Shown here piece after piece: positions 9,422-20,902 of a DNA stretch of 43,133 nucleotides (position 1 is its first letter; the number at the start of each line of letters is the position of its first letter). The stretch lies in contig CABFPE010000096.1 in the NCBI GenBank assembly GCA_900660155.1, positions 1,587,163 through 1,630,295 of the forward strand. Reading direction: 5' to 3'. Below the pieces are notes generated by a model. The model searched no databases and had not been told where the DNA came from. It saw only the letters and a program-made list of their open reading frames with translations. The stretch is from Hofstenia miamia (taxonomy: Eukaryota; Xenacoelomorpha; Acoela; Hofsteniidae). The translations under genes and the position numbers were made by a program.

Positions 9422-10304
9422 TTAAACGGACTCAAATTCTTCGGTAATAACATCTTGCGATTCGAGTATATACCTTCTCAATTCGGTCAAATTTTGAGGA
9501 TTTTTCTTTCCAACGTTGTCTTTTAGTATCTGCCAGACGTTCTCGATAGGAGACAAATCGGGCGAATTCGGTGGCCACTACATTATCTGAAAATTTTTGT
9601 CCGAAAAATGCCTTTGTTTGTCGTTGACGTATGAGGAGTTGCCACGTCCTGTTGCAGGATCCAGCCAGTTGGATATAAACAATCGGCATATCTAAGGAAT
9701 TGTTCTAAAATTTCGCAATACTTTTGGTTGTTAATGGACCCTGGGCCGTCGATAATACACATATAGAAACCACCATAAGATAATGCTCCCCACACCATAA
9801 GTTTTTTGCATCGTTTTGAGTACCAACCTTTCATGGTATTCCGGTAAAGCTGGAACAAGGACTCGTCCGAGAGAAAACATCTTGAAAATGGTATGCGATC
9901 GATTAATTACAAAATGTTAGTCTTTGTTGTTCTTTTAACGACAAAATCGCGGGAACTTTTGTGGGCAAGTTCTTCACCACTCCGGAAATACAGAGGTTTC
10001 TCTGGATGGTGCTCGTGCTATCAGTCTTGCCTGTTTTTGCGCTAAGCCGATGAGTGATTTTTTTCGCCGATAGAGTTGGTTGTTTCAGCGCTATACCTGT
10101 CAAAACCATTCGATCTTCACCGCCTAATTTCCTCGGTCTGCCACCTCCAAGTTGTCTAGCGAGAGACCCTCCTGATGAAATCACGGAAAAATTCCTGTAG
10201 AATGTGCTTCTGGCCATTCCCAACAATTCCATTAGCGTTTCGCTATCTGTAATGCGAGACTTGAAAACAATTTTAAGTCGGTTGCGTTTTGCTTGAAAAT
10301 TCAT
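9422..10304 (-). pseudogene. Tc1-like transposase, frameshifted
   Basis: A nearly full-length Tc1-family DDE transposase on the minus strand. The N-terminus (9903-10304, starting MNFQAKRNRLK) has helix-turn-helix segments (LMELLGMARSTFYR) and the GRPRK linker. After a frameshift near 9900 come SDESLFQ (first Asp), KLMVWGALSYGGFYMCIIDG and ILQQDVATPHTS (second Asp). A further shift leads to WPPNSPDLSPIENVWQILK, with the catalytic Glu, and the end at TAA 9422-9424. From the second Asp to the Glu is 104 bases where D34E spacing needs 105, so a single-base deletion explains this break. All three acidic residues are still encoded. No TIRs are evident for this element. Confidence 0.88.
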
Positions 10305-10442
10305 TTTGACGATGCACTATGACATTTCTGATCTAAATTGTCAGGCAGGTTGATTGCATTTCGAACGTGAAAGTTAGACAGGTGTCACGGCCGGTATGTC
10401 TGCTGCATTTCTTGTTTTGACGGCATTTTCCTACGATGAAAA

Positions 10443-10443
10443 N
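10443..10443. other. Single-N contig join
   Basis: A lone N after which the sequence jumps back to a copy of the region starting near 9250. It marks an unresolved join, not a gap of known size. Confidence 0.9.
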
Positions 10444-10741
10444 ATATATATATATATATATATACAAAATAAATTTTGTGATTCAGTTATACATAAACAA
10501 AGAGGTAAATGTGATATTAAACTAAAGCTAAGTTTATCGCCGATGGTTCTCCGTTGGCTGTCAACCAATAAATTTTCCCGCTGCTCGGAGCACGTCCGAG
10601 TTGAGGTAGCGTCCATTAAACGGACTCAAATTCTTCGGTAATAACATCTTGCGATTCGAATATATACCTTCTCAATTCGGTCAAATTTTGAGGATTTTTC
10701 TTTCCAACGTTGTCTTTTAGTATCTGCCAGACGTTCTCGAT

Positions 10742-10742
10742 N
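10742..10742. other. Single-N contig join
   Basis: A lone N after which the sequence resumes inside the mariner TIR, already seen at about 8777. Confidence 0.9.
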
Positions 10743-11269
10743 TGTAACAAAAGTAACCAGACGCTTCATTTTACGAGAAATCTAACTATTCATAAAATTA
10801 AAAAACGAATAATTTATAGTAGAATGTACAGTGTAGTGAATCTAAATCAACTTACTGAGGTTATAATGTCCAAAACGACGAATCATAAAAGAAGAAAGTG
10901 TTCATAGCAAATGTTTCAGATTATGACCATCATGTTCAATGCATTTGTTAATCCGGTCACGAACAGACCGGCACAGCTTGTTCACCAAATCTAATGGTAT
11001 GGCATGAATTTCTTCAGATCGTCCATAGTGCGCATAGTGCGTGGGTTTCTGCCATAAACTTTGTTCTTTAGTAAGTCTCATAGAAAAAAGTCGGTTACGG
11101 TCCGGAGACCACTCTCGCACAAAAAGCGAATAATGGGGCTGAGCTTCATCTTGCTGAACTACAGTTTTTTGCTATCATTTTGGAAGCGTCTGGTTACTTT
11201 TGTTACACCCTGTATATATATATATATATATATATACAAAATAAATTTTGTGATTCAGTTATACATAAA

Positions 11270-11270
11270 N
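11270..11270. other. Single-N contig join
   Basis: A lone N after which the sequence repeats 10410-10442 and then runs on into new sequence. Confidence 0.9.
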
Positions 11271-11393
11271 TCTTGTTTTGACGGCATTTTCCTACGATGA
11301 AAACGTTTCGCGTAAAACAGACATCTATAACGGGCACCATTTTGCCCAAAAGTCTCATTAGTTTTGACCTGAGCTATATATATATACTTATTT

Positions 11394-11474
11394 CTACCGC
11401 TTTGTACTATGTAAAATACAAAAAGGCGTACATAGCGGTAGTGCTACCAAAATTTCCATAGTACATAGCGGTAG
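11394..11474. repeat. Inverted 18-bp repeats with internal third copy
   Basis: Arms at 11394-11411 and 11457-11474 pair with one mismatch and could form a stem of 18 bp around a 45-nt loop. GTACATAGCGGTAG also occurs inside the loop at 11428-11441. Confidence 0.85.
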
Positions 11475-12299
11475 TTGCTCTAACTTTTTGTTTGTGAAGA
11501 ATAATGCCCTAATATTTTGACATTTTCTTTTTTATGCAATATAATTACAATTGAAAGGGTGCTACATGCTTAAATCGTATTTCGTTGAACAAAATTTTAT
11601 ATTTATAATTACCAAACATATATACTTACGCTTTTGTACATGTTTTAGTAAAATTATGGACACATCGTAGTCTGATGATGAATTACTTAGCCAAATTTGT
11701 GTGGAAGCCGAAAATCAATATCTTAGATGTATATTTGATATAGAATTATCGCTATTACTCAAATATTTTAGAAACTCACTTCAATATTGCTTCAAAGAAC
11801 GAGCATTTAGAATCAAGAAGTATTAACAATAATTCATCCGAGAACATTGAACAAAATGGTATTTTTACATTGTATTTCTGTAGTTGTTCAAATATTTTAG
11901 AAATTTCAACCGATAATTCTTTACATAAAGGAGGAAATTAGGAAAAAAATGTTAAGAAAGCATTGGTGGACAGAATCAGGTGAATTAATCTGCTAAAAAA
12001 GAAAAGAAAAATTTTGAAGGTCGAAAGCAAACTAAATTCAAAAATCAGTTTAACCAAACGAAAAAGAGTTCAAAAAAATTGCCAAAGCAAGTCTATTCAA
12101 CACAACATTAGTAATGAATTAGTCAAAAAACAGTGAAACAAATGTGACATCATCTTTCAAAGATTCATCCGGGACTACCGACTGATGTTTCAACTAAAAG
12201 ACTATTACCGCTCTGTTTCTCTAAGAAAATGTTTTTTTTTCCTAACTGCAAACGGTTACTTAGTAATTATAGAAGACACATTAAAATAAATCAGTGCAA

Positions 12300-13360
12300 T
12301 GTTCAAGAATTTAAGACTTTTAAAAATACTTTTACGTTAGTTTGCTGCCACGATGGTTCACAAAATAGGTTGAAGAGAAACCCAGTGTTATAAAAAATGT
12401 CCTTGATAATTTTAGAAAATTTCTGAATGACAAACTGGAAACTAGAGGCGCTGCAAAATATTCAGTCAATTACAGTATTGACAAATGCTTAGAAAAATTT
12501 TTTGCAATTGTGTTAGAAGAAACCCATTTTTTAGGAAAACCCACAAACTTGATATCAATTGTTACAGAATATCAGCAATTGAACAGGCTGCAAAATTCCA
12601 CAATAATTTTGCATTTATCAAAACTTATAAGACTGTTGAAGTTTATTAAGTGACACTGTAAAAGCATTCATTTTGATTATGAGAGAGGTTTGGTCAGTAC
12701 AAAAAAAGTTATTTCTGATTTTGCAAGAAATGCTAATAGAGACAAAGTCAAAAACAAAGCACGAAAATTTAGGCTTGTACCAACTCTAAGCACTATGCAA
12801 CAAGTTAAAGAAAAGATCACTGAAACTTTAAATAAGAAAGTTAATTATGAAATCAATCTCAAGTATAAGGATTTACGTGCAATGATATTCTTTCACATTC
12901 AATCCAAATTAAACTGTAGACCAGCCCACTCTTATGCCTGACATGAACTGAATTTAAAAAATTAGAAAGAAAAGAAGTTATCACAAAAAGTGAACACAAA
13001 ACAGGATATAAATATCCTACAAAAATTAAGCTGACTCCAGATCAAATTGAATATTTAAAACATCTAAAGAGTTCATTAACAGAAACATATGGCAACAAAA
13101 TAAGTCTGATTTTCGGAAACAAAAATGGAAATCAATGCACAACTTTACCTACCGAAATCTGAGTAATGATAAAACGGTTTTTCCTCAACTAAATAATTTT
13201 TTTTCAATGCAACAAGTGTTCGGAGATTTTTTGAAAAGCAAATTTTAGGCAATTCTAAGATTTCTGAAAAACTTCAAAATGTCCACTTGCAGCAGACTGG
13301 ACATACTAGAACTTATATGAAAATTTCACAGAAAATAAAAGAAACTTGAAAAGCGCATCA
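12300..13360 (+). pseudogene. Broken protein, possibly tyrosine-recombinase-like
   Basis: Open pieces on the + strand appear to belong to one decayed protein. A Cys/His-containing start (CNVQEFKTFKNTF, CCHDG) is followed by FRKFLNDKLETRGAAKYSVN. Next is a 250-bp open frame (12690-12941) with KKVISDFARNANRDKVKNKA and KVNYEINLKYKDLRAM. Later come KIKLTPDQIEYLKHLKSS and VRRFFEKQILG, then QNVHLQQTGHTRTYMKI. The VRR ... TGHTRTY end is reminiscent of the R...H-x-x-R / GH-x-x-x-x-TY region of tyrosine recombinases such as those in Cryptons. This is a resemblance only, and the catalytic set is not complete. Confidence 0.35.
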
Positions 13361-13618
13361 CAAATTGTCACAAGATCTAAGAGGCGAAAACAACGGGAAG
13401 ACTAATTAATTTTTAGATAAAAACATTTGTTTCAAAAATTGTTGTGTTCTGTAAATGTGAAATATAATCTTCGTTAAAATTTTTATTCTACACCAAAAGA
13501 TTGTTGTACATTGAGGTATAGCAATAAATATCAATTTGACAAAAAGGTAGAAACACGTAGAATTGAACATAGCGGTAGGTATAAAATGTTTTTTATACAA
13601 AATGGTAAAAATAAAATT

Positions 13619-13632
13619 ATATATATATATAT
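13619..13632. repeat. Short (TA)n tract
   Basis: A TA run just outside the right end of the unclassified element. A matching short TA run lies outside its left end (11375-11386). Confidence 0.8.
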
Positions 13633-13639
13633 TAGTTCA

Positions 13640-14440
13640 GAGTTCTATACAATCAGCAATTATTGTAAAGCTATTCTCATTAATATAATAAATATGGAAA
13701 TTGATAATGTCAACCTTTTTCCCTTTCCCCATCTTTAAACTTTGACTGCTTTGTCAAATGCCGCTTTTGTTTGACATTCTAAAGCTATTGATAGTTGATG
13801 TTTTGACAAACCACATTTGAAAACAATATTGCACATTAAAATATTTGTTTATTTCAAACGCATAAAATTTGAATGAACATTGTTAGTAACATCATAATGA
13901 AGCAATCGGAATTTTACATTTGAATTATTATACGAATGCATTCTGCTAGCATTCGTACTATAGTGTTGCTGACAATTATGAGAAAAATTGAATTTTAGTT
14001 CTTCATTGTAACGACTGTATATTAACTTTTAGGTTCATCGCATAACGTTTTCGAATTCATAGGTTGGAAGAATCGAAAACATTTGAAAGTTAGCCGACAT
14101 GCATATTCGCTAACTTAGCTGAAATGAATACACATATTTCAAAAATTTATTTTCTACATATACATACATTCATGAAGGTGTTTACAGAACTAAATATACA
14201 TAGAAAGGATTCTCCGTTTTAAAGTTGCCTCGAATACACTAATAGTTAAGCTAAGAGTTTTAGTAGAAATTGATATATAGGATTATTGGTAATTTCAAGA
14301 ATTATTGAATCTGTTTTAAGATTTCAATCTATATGGTTGAATGAAAAGCTCTTTTGCAGCTGCAGATGTTTATTAATGAAATATACCGTATATGGTGAGA
14401 TATCTGATTGACGATTTCCTAACAGATTTATATTTAATGT
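13640..14440. other. AT-rich stretch, no gene seen
   Basis: No open frame with recognisable content and no repeats of note. It is bounded by the unclassified element and a decayed LINE. Confidence 0.3.
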
Positions 14441-14454
14441 ACGTATTCATCTAC

Positions 14455-15035
14455 ATCTACATTCCCAAAATATGGAAAACTACCTTAGTTGTTCCTATTT
14501 TTAAAATGGTGAAAATCTTACCCGACACCACTGCTTTTCTTATCTACCAATTTCTATTCTTTCTCACCTATTTCTTACCTTTGAAAGATCTATATTTAAT
14601 GCTTTTTAACCCATCCTTGGCCCAATGATTTCCAAATCTAATGGATTTATGTCACATAAGTCCAATGCACTCTCCCTTCTACGATTCCTCGAGTATGTAT
14701 ATTCTCACTTTGATCATAATGTTCCTTCTTTTTTAGTCTATCTTGAATTGCAAAAAGCTCTTAATAAAGTTCCTCTTTATATCTTACTACGAAAATTTTG
14801 AAAACTTGGTATTGACTCTTTTATTTTTCTCATTTCCGATTATCTTTCTGAAGAACTCATTTACTTCGCATTGACTTCGTATCTTCTGATGAACGTCATG
14901 TTCCTTCTGGCGTACCTCAATTTTCAATTTTTGGGCAACTTCTCTTCGCGATATTCATCAATGATTTTAATTCTGATGCCATACTATATGCTGATACATT
15001 CGCACTCTTAAATTCTCCAATTCTGCATATAATTT
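14455..15035 (+). mobile_element. Highly decayed LINE reverse transcriptase
   Basis: Fragments of an RT are spread over all three + frames. IPKIWKTTLVVPIFK (about 14460) resembles the W-K-x-A-x-V-x-P-I-F-K entry. LVYLELQKALNKVPLYILL (about 14740) is motif A, with Asp replaced by Glu. ISDYLSE follows. RIDFVSSDERHVPSGVPQ, then FGQLLFAIFIND (about 14870-14970), is motif B. LYADTFAL (about 14990) is motif C, with the second Asp of the catalytic pair lost. This is the oldest-looking element in the window. It is related in style to Jockey/CR1-type LINEs, but the clade is uncertain. Confidence 0.75.
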
Positions 15036-15813
15036 TCGCTATTCCTCTAATGTCTTGTTGCATTTATAAAGCAACTTGTTCTCATATTTATTTCTATCGT
15101 ATAATCCCTCTCGCTAACATCATTATTTCATATCTAGAAATTGATCTTTGGTTTAACCCTCGAATTTGTACAAATCAATTCATCAGATTTCGTCTTTCTT
15201 CCTTATTTCAATTTGGCCTTCAATATAAACGCGATTTCTTCCCATTCTGTATCTGCTCCTCCTGTCACTTGTTTCTATAATTTTGTTCATATTTTTCTCT
15301 GTATAAATGTATTTTAAAATTTATTTGTATACACCACTTTGTGGTGCAATACATTTTAATAATCATTATTTTTATTGGCACAGCGTCGTAACAAGCTAAA
15401 GAGCTGAATGCTATATTAAAGGACCCAGGGTGATAATATTTTATCAAATTCAATATCACAATAGTCAAAATTCTACGGGGGCTCAAGCTCCCATACCCCA
15501 TATCTAATGCGCCATTGTATTCACATATTTTTTACTGACAATATCTTTACTAAAACACGATCATTTACCCAATATGGCGATTTGCAAATTATCAATTTTA
15601 GTATCTTCATTAGGTAGTAATTATTGGAAAGTTTCAAATTAATGTTCATCCTATTAATTATAATTTTAAATTCATTTTTTATCCTTTCTTTATTAACTAA
15701 ATCGTTTGAGAATGGGATCAACAAAAATTCGTACTATAATTGCAAATCGAAAATTTCAATATTAGACTGTTAATTAACTATCTATTTTATAAAAGTATGT
15801 TTGTTCTCTTGTG

Positions 15814-15817
<4 letters not shown>

Positions 15818-15863
<46 letters not shown>
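15818..15863. repeat. (TA)23 microsatellite
   Basis: An uninterrupted alternating TA run of 46 bases. Confidence 0.95.
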
Positions 15864-15867
<4 letters not shown>

Positions 15868-16034
15868 AGTGATGCCCATATCTGGTACGCATTTTAAATG
15901 TAATATACAGAAATTTTGTTAATTCAGATTTATTCCAAAACATTTGTGCAATCATTTTTTACAATATCTTCACATAAAAAACTTAGGCTTTCTAAAAATC
16001 TCTTTTTTAAATATATATATATATATATATATAT

Positions 16035-16105
16035 NNNNNNNNNNNNNNNNNNNNNNNNNNNNNNNNNNNNNNNNNNNNNNNNNNNNNNNNNNNNNNNNNN
16101 NNNNN
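16035..16105. other. Assembly gap of 71 N within (TA)n
   Basis: The gap is flanked on both sides by TA repeats (16010-16034 and 16106-16129), so it lies inside a microsatellite that could not be read through. The true length is unknown. Confidence 0.98.
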
Positions 16106-16699
16106 ATATATATATATATATATATATATTCGCCCTATCGTGTGTTAGTAGGCATATTAAATCATATGGAGAAGAAAGATTGTATTAGTGCAAATATATA
16201 AATAACTTATTTCAATATGAAAAATGTAATTTGAAAATATGAAATCATCACTTCGTAACACTACTTTAATTAATTCTTTGACATAATGTTTCATATAATT
16301 TTGCATATGTTCTTGTATATATTACATGCAGTTAGGAAACAAAAGTAATAGAAGCACTCACTTACATTTTAAGTTTTCAAGTATAATAAATAACTGGCAT
16401 AGAAATAATTGTCGAGATGTTGAACAATTGCACATGCCTACCTAATAAATATTGTAAAGAGTATAAGCATAAGTGCGTGTAATTCGTGGCTTTCTTTGAT
16501 CAACCGATTCAATAATAAATTGTCGCAATATGACAAACAAAATTTATGGCAAGTGGCTTAAGATAGCCAACTACACAAAAATAAAATGACACTTTCTTGC
16601 TGTTGTCAATTCACTTTTAAGGCTGAATGTAATATTGTGTTATTATTTTCGTTGAATTTGTCTTCATATAATGGTTAACTTATTTGACTTTGGAATGTC

Positions 16700-17155
16700 C
16701 TTTGTATTCTGATAGATTACTGTCGTGGATCGAATGTTTTCCGATTCATGTCCAATCTCAATCCACAAAAGTTCGCAGGATCAATCCACATATGATCCAT
16801 GATTTCGAAAAATTTAAAACAAACAACACAAAATTTATCATTTGTCTTTATGCTTTCAATATTTTAAGTAAGTCCTAATATTTTGATTATTACACCAAAC
16901 TTGTCATCAGGTTTCATTGTGTAACGTGGTAGACAAATATCTTTAATATAGTTAGATTTGATCAAAAAATGGTGTTGTTTATTTTCATTGTTCATTTTAA
17001 TCAAATTTACCATAAGGTTGAATACATTTATCCATTAGCCATTATTTTTTATCCACAATGATCCATGGATATTCATAAAAATAATTTTCTGATCCATATC
17101 CAGTGGATATCCATTCATTGAATTGATCCATATCTCAATCCAGATCCATGAAAAC
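16700..17155. repeat. GATCCAT word island with palindrome
   Basis: ATCCA or GATCCAT words recur many times at 16730-16810 and 17028-17150, often paired with the complement TGGAT. The core at 17096-17110 is a perfect odd palindrome (ATATCCA, G, TGGATAT). It is too irregular to be a clean tandem repeat and has no coding content. Confidence 0.55.
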
Positions 17156-17159
17156 CCTG

Positions 17160-20100
17160 CTGCTTAAAAATTTACAGTTGCTAATACATTACAATAGCGA
17201 CGAGTCTTTCGTAGGGGTATTTATAGCACTTGAAAAGTGGACAGTCCTGGTTTGAAGTCCATGTAAAACTTCGGTTTACTGCTTTAAGTCAGGCTCAATA
17301 AAAAGAAATTAATGGTTTTATTAACTTATATATTGCTGAAGATAAATTTATCAATCCAGTAAGCTGAGTTTAGAGAAATGCAGCTAAAAATATGGTTAGA
17401 CTAGATGATTGGTATCAAGACCAAACACAAAACCGCATAACCAGTAAGTGTTTAGACTGCATTGTAATTACAATCGCATAGTCTAACCATAGCCTTAGGC
17501 GTGCGATGCTTGCAAATTTGATAGATCATGTACTTTATAAGTAGCGTAAAGAAAGATCCGCAATCATAGCCACTTGTGAATTAAGATTCTTAACCTTAAG
17601 CCAAGGCCGGATGGAGAGTGAGGATGCAACTTGCCAGAACCCGTAAAAGTTCGTGTGGTTCAATATCCAAATCAATTATGCAAATTTACAGGTAGACCTC
17701 AAATGGAATTTAAGTTTCATTTGAGCTTCACGATAATTTCAGTTGTCAGTCAATAGGTTTAGGGGTCTGTAGGAATTTGAAAAGCTTACTGTGAGAGTGG
17801 GGATCCCCACACCATAACCAAACACGTGACATATGCTGAAAATGTAGCCTGTGGGAATTCTTATTGGGGATTTGTGGAAGAGGAGCTTTTGTAACAAGCC
17901 TCAACAATTCTAAAATTTATCAAATTGCAAACTTTAAAAAAGGGCGTTCCTGCATATGACTATGATGAAGATAGTAATTAAATTGAAAATTTTTGTATTT
18001 ATTATATTTATATTAATACATATTATAATTTGCATAAAATCGTCAGTGTCTACAAATTTGTTGAGGGGAGTTTTGGGGCTAATTTTTAATCCTATCGTGT
18101 GGTGTGGGACTTGTGGTGTGAATTTGTAAGCATTTCTCGTGGTGTGGTGTGTCAAAAAATTTTACCAAATACTAAACGTGGAATTTGAACAGTTATGAAG
18201 CCAATTTCTTTGGCATTTCGCATTTTGTTGGACTACTTAGAACAAACAAGACTAATGTTGAAAAGTTAGAATATCAATCAAGAACCTCCTTCATTATTAT
18301 TGTTACCATCTAAAATTGAGAGTGATCATGTGCGTAAGTTCCACTCACTTGGTTTAAACTGCATCCTTGGTAAAAAGAAGTTACATATTGTGTTGTATGT
18401 GTGCTGTTTAGTACTGAGAAACCTGGAACTGGAGGACAAATTCTACTGGGGACTCTTGTAAAAGCTCTCTTTGTGGTAAAAAAAAGATCATTGCTTTGCA
18501 TGAAAATCGTAATTACCACAACATTTCATATGCCAAAATACTCAACTTTATAGAGATAAGCAAGTATCAAAACTTATTTAAGAAAGATTATCGGCCAACA
18601 GCGCCTCAACGGACTTGCACTTGTTGCTGTTCACAACAACATAAATATATATGTCGATAAGGTCGTGGAGCAGTATGTTTTTATAAAATGAAGATAATTT
18701 TTTTCATAATGCTTGAAGTAAATAATTAAAGTTTTTTTTTGCACTTAAAGTAATTTAAGATTATCTCAAGTATTACATACAAAAATTATACACATCTACT
18801 TAGCACTAAATTTTATCTTAGCTCCAAGTGAAACATCCTAAATCCGCCACTGCGGTTAGCCCACACTATCTATGTAGCCGTGCTGAGGTCATCGCTAATC
18901 TCAGTAGCCGTAACAGAGAATTAGACATAAAAATCCAATTGGTAGGAAAAACACATTGAAAGTAGTAAAAGCATTTTCTAGTAGATGATGTAGTTGTTTA
19001 CATACTATATAAAAAAATTAGTATTTATGTGGGGATTTTGTCACTTGAAAAATCACCCTCAATGTTTGTGTCATCTCTTGTCTGCTGCATCCTCCCCAAA
19101 TAAACTTCATAATAAGAGCAGTAGAAATTATATCACAAATTGCACAACCTTCATTCTATACTTTTCAGACTTGCTTATTATGCAAACCTTAAATGTGCAC
19201 TAGCCACATAGGGCAACTAATTCCTTATTCACATACAATTGGTTGCCAGGCTTGAAATTTTGTGGAAAATTTGTCATAAATAATGGCGGACTATCATCAT
19301 TTGGAATATCCTCATTGTCAGCAATTGATTCTACCTTGCATGCAATAGCAAATACACAGCAGTTATTGGAGCTGGTCCGTATGCTGTGGTAGACACAATC
19401 TAGAAGTAAAGTGAGAGCAAGGACTCTAGTTGTACTTAATACTAAATACAAAACGCACACCTATACAAATACAAAATAAAATGTTGAATAGAAAAATATA
19501 AGAATGGCTGGGTATGTTTCAAAATGTCAAACCAAAAGTTTATTTCGTAGTGTATAATTCCACATTCATAAATTACTTGTAGCAAAAGGACAGTGTAATA
19601 CACTTTGGGTGGATGGCGACCCAATGGTAATAAACTATCTAATATATAATTTCTTGTAGTTTCATATTTTTAGAATTTAGCTTTACAAATATAAAATTGT
19701 TTATTTCAAAATTATTCATTGGCGTAAAATTTAAATGTTGATTGGGGTCGCCAGCGACCACATGCTATTTAGAAGATACATAGTAATGCATAGTAGCGAC
19801 TCATCACACTCACTCTCTAATCCATCATGTCATGTTAACAATTTGGGAAAATTTTGAAATGCATAGAAAGTAGACCACCGTTTGCAGTATTTTTAGGACA
19901 AAATCTATGAATTCTAAATTCTATCAAACCTCACCAAAATCAAATGTAATTTTGAATTGAAAAAATTGCACTTGCAATATTGAGAAATCCAAAGAACTTG
20001 ACTGACTAAAACTAGTTCGAATAATGTATTAGTACTTTCTTTGAACTCAGTGTTCCACATAATCCAGGTGAGACTTTTTCATCTCAAAACTAGTAATTTT

Positions 20101-20900
20101 GTACTCATGTCAACAAGTTAATGCTGGCATGTTTAATACAGCAGTTCAAGGGAAACACTTGTCAATCTCAAATGACGTTCTAACTGAAATTTAATTAATC
20201 TCGTAATGCGAGGTGAGAAACTACTATTATGCAGAACTAGAAAATTTATCATTTATAATTAGGCAACATTTACTACATCTTTTTGTAACTTGAGGCTGAT
20301 GTACACTCTCTGCCAAACCCTGAAAATGTTAATTCCAGTCAAGTGTGTTACATCTGTAATATATCATTACTTAGCACTTGCTAATATTGCTTAAAAAATT
20401 CAAAAACAGTATAAAAATCAATGCAGAATGTTTATCACAAAAGTATGAAATGAAAATGAGAAAACATTTTGGGAAAGCAAAGTGTTTACATATATTCATT
20501 GAAATCTTACAAACTAAAGCTATTATCTAGTTTGAAAATAGTATATTTACAGTGTACCTAATTCAAATTTTGATATAATTTGTAAAACCTTTAATGATAA
20601 ACAAAATCGTATTTCTTCGTATTCGCATCAATTTTGATGTAAAACTGGTTTTTGAAATTATAAAACCTAAGTATTTTATCTCATCATTTAAAATTCACAG
20701 AATTTATCATGTTTGAGGTGTTGAGGGATTTGATTAAGGAAGTTCTTAAATGGGGCTTGATCTTATTGAAATTCATATGAAGAAATTGAACGGCTAAAAA
20801 TTTGACGTCATATGCCGTCATCTCTTGACATCGCTCAGCATTTCAATTCCATTTTTTAACTGTAATTTGTATATTTTTTATTGTAGCGGTAGATATATTC
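17160..20900. other. Non-coding stretch, no gene recognised
   Basis: Only short open frames with no recognisable domain. 17580-17900 and 18830-18920 are less AT-rich, and 18060-18150 is rich in GGTGTGG words. A sequence like a tRNA B box (GGTTTGAAGTCC, 17249-17260) is too weak to call a SINE. A short GGTCGC/GCGACC hairpin lies at 19746-19759. Confidence 0.3.
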
Positions 20901-20902
20901 GA

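Larger units (their letters stand above)
10444..11303. other. Assembly-duplicated copies of the mariner/Tc1 junction
   Basis: 10444-10741 repeats about 9250-9547 (offset 1194, one G/A difference near 10658). 10743-11269 repeats about 8777-9298 (offset 1966, one C/T difference near 10828). 11271-11303 repeats 10410-10442 (offset 861). Each block is bounded by a single N. The parsimonious sequence runs 8771-10442 and then continues at 11304. The mariner C-terminal frame here (10902-11120) duplicates that at 8936-9154. Confidence 0.9.
11394..13578. mobile_element. Unclassified element bracketed by 18-bp motif copies
   Basis: The left end has CTACCGCTTTGTACTATG (11394-11411) and its near-perfect inverted partner (11457-11474, one mismatch). 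A third, 14-bp match lies between them (11428-11441, same strand as the partner). The right end has a diverged copy at 13561-13578 in the orientation that makes it inverted to the first. Flanking AT-rich ends (TTATTTCTACC at 11388 and TTATTTTTACC, reverse complement, at 13614) also pair. The interior holds a broken protein of unknown family. Together these look like an old transposon of about 2.2 kb. The class is not established. Confidence 0.55.
15040..16680. other. AT-rich stretch with (TA)n tracts and assembly gap
   Basis: No protein-coding gene is recognised. The open frames are short and low in complexity, and some run through the gap itself. Contents are two microsatellites and the run of Ns. 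Confidence 0.35.

Noticed and set aside
9095..9447. Plus-strand open frames across the mariner/TA junction
   Set aside because: They overlap the real minus-strand transposase frames and run through a TA microsatellite, giving YIYIYI stretches.
15916..16201. Open frames spanning the N gap
   Set aside because: They exist only because the gap was translated as unknown residues and the flanks are TA repeats.
17249..17260. tRNA-derived SINE B box (GGTTTGAAGTCC)
   Set aside because: The match is imperfect, no convincing A box or tRNA fold is present at the right distance, and no tail repeat follows.
19200..19460. Minus-strand open frame of 86 codons
   Set aside because: The N-terminal Leu-rich run looks vaguely like a signal peptide, but there is no recognisable domain, neighbour or conservation evidence.
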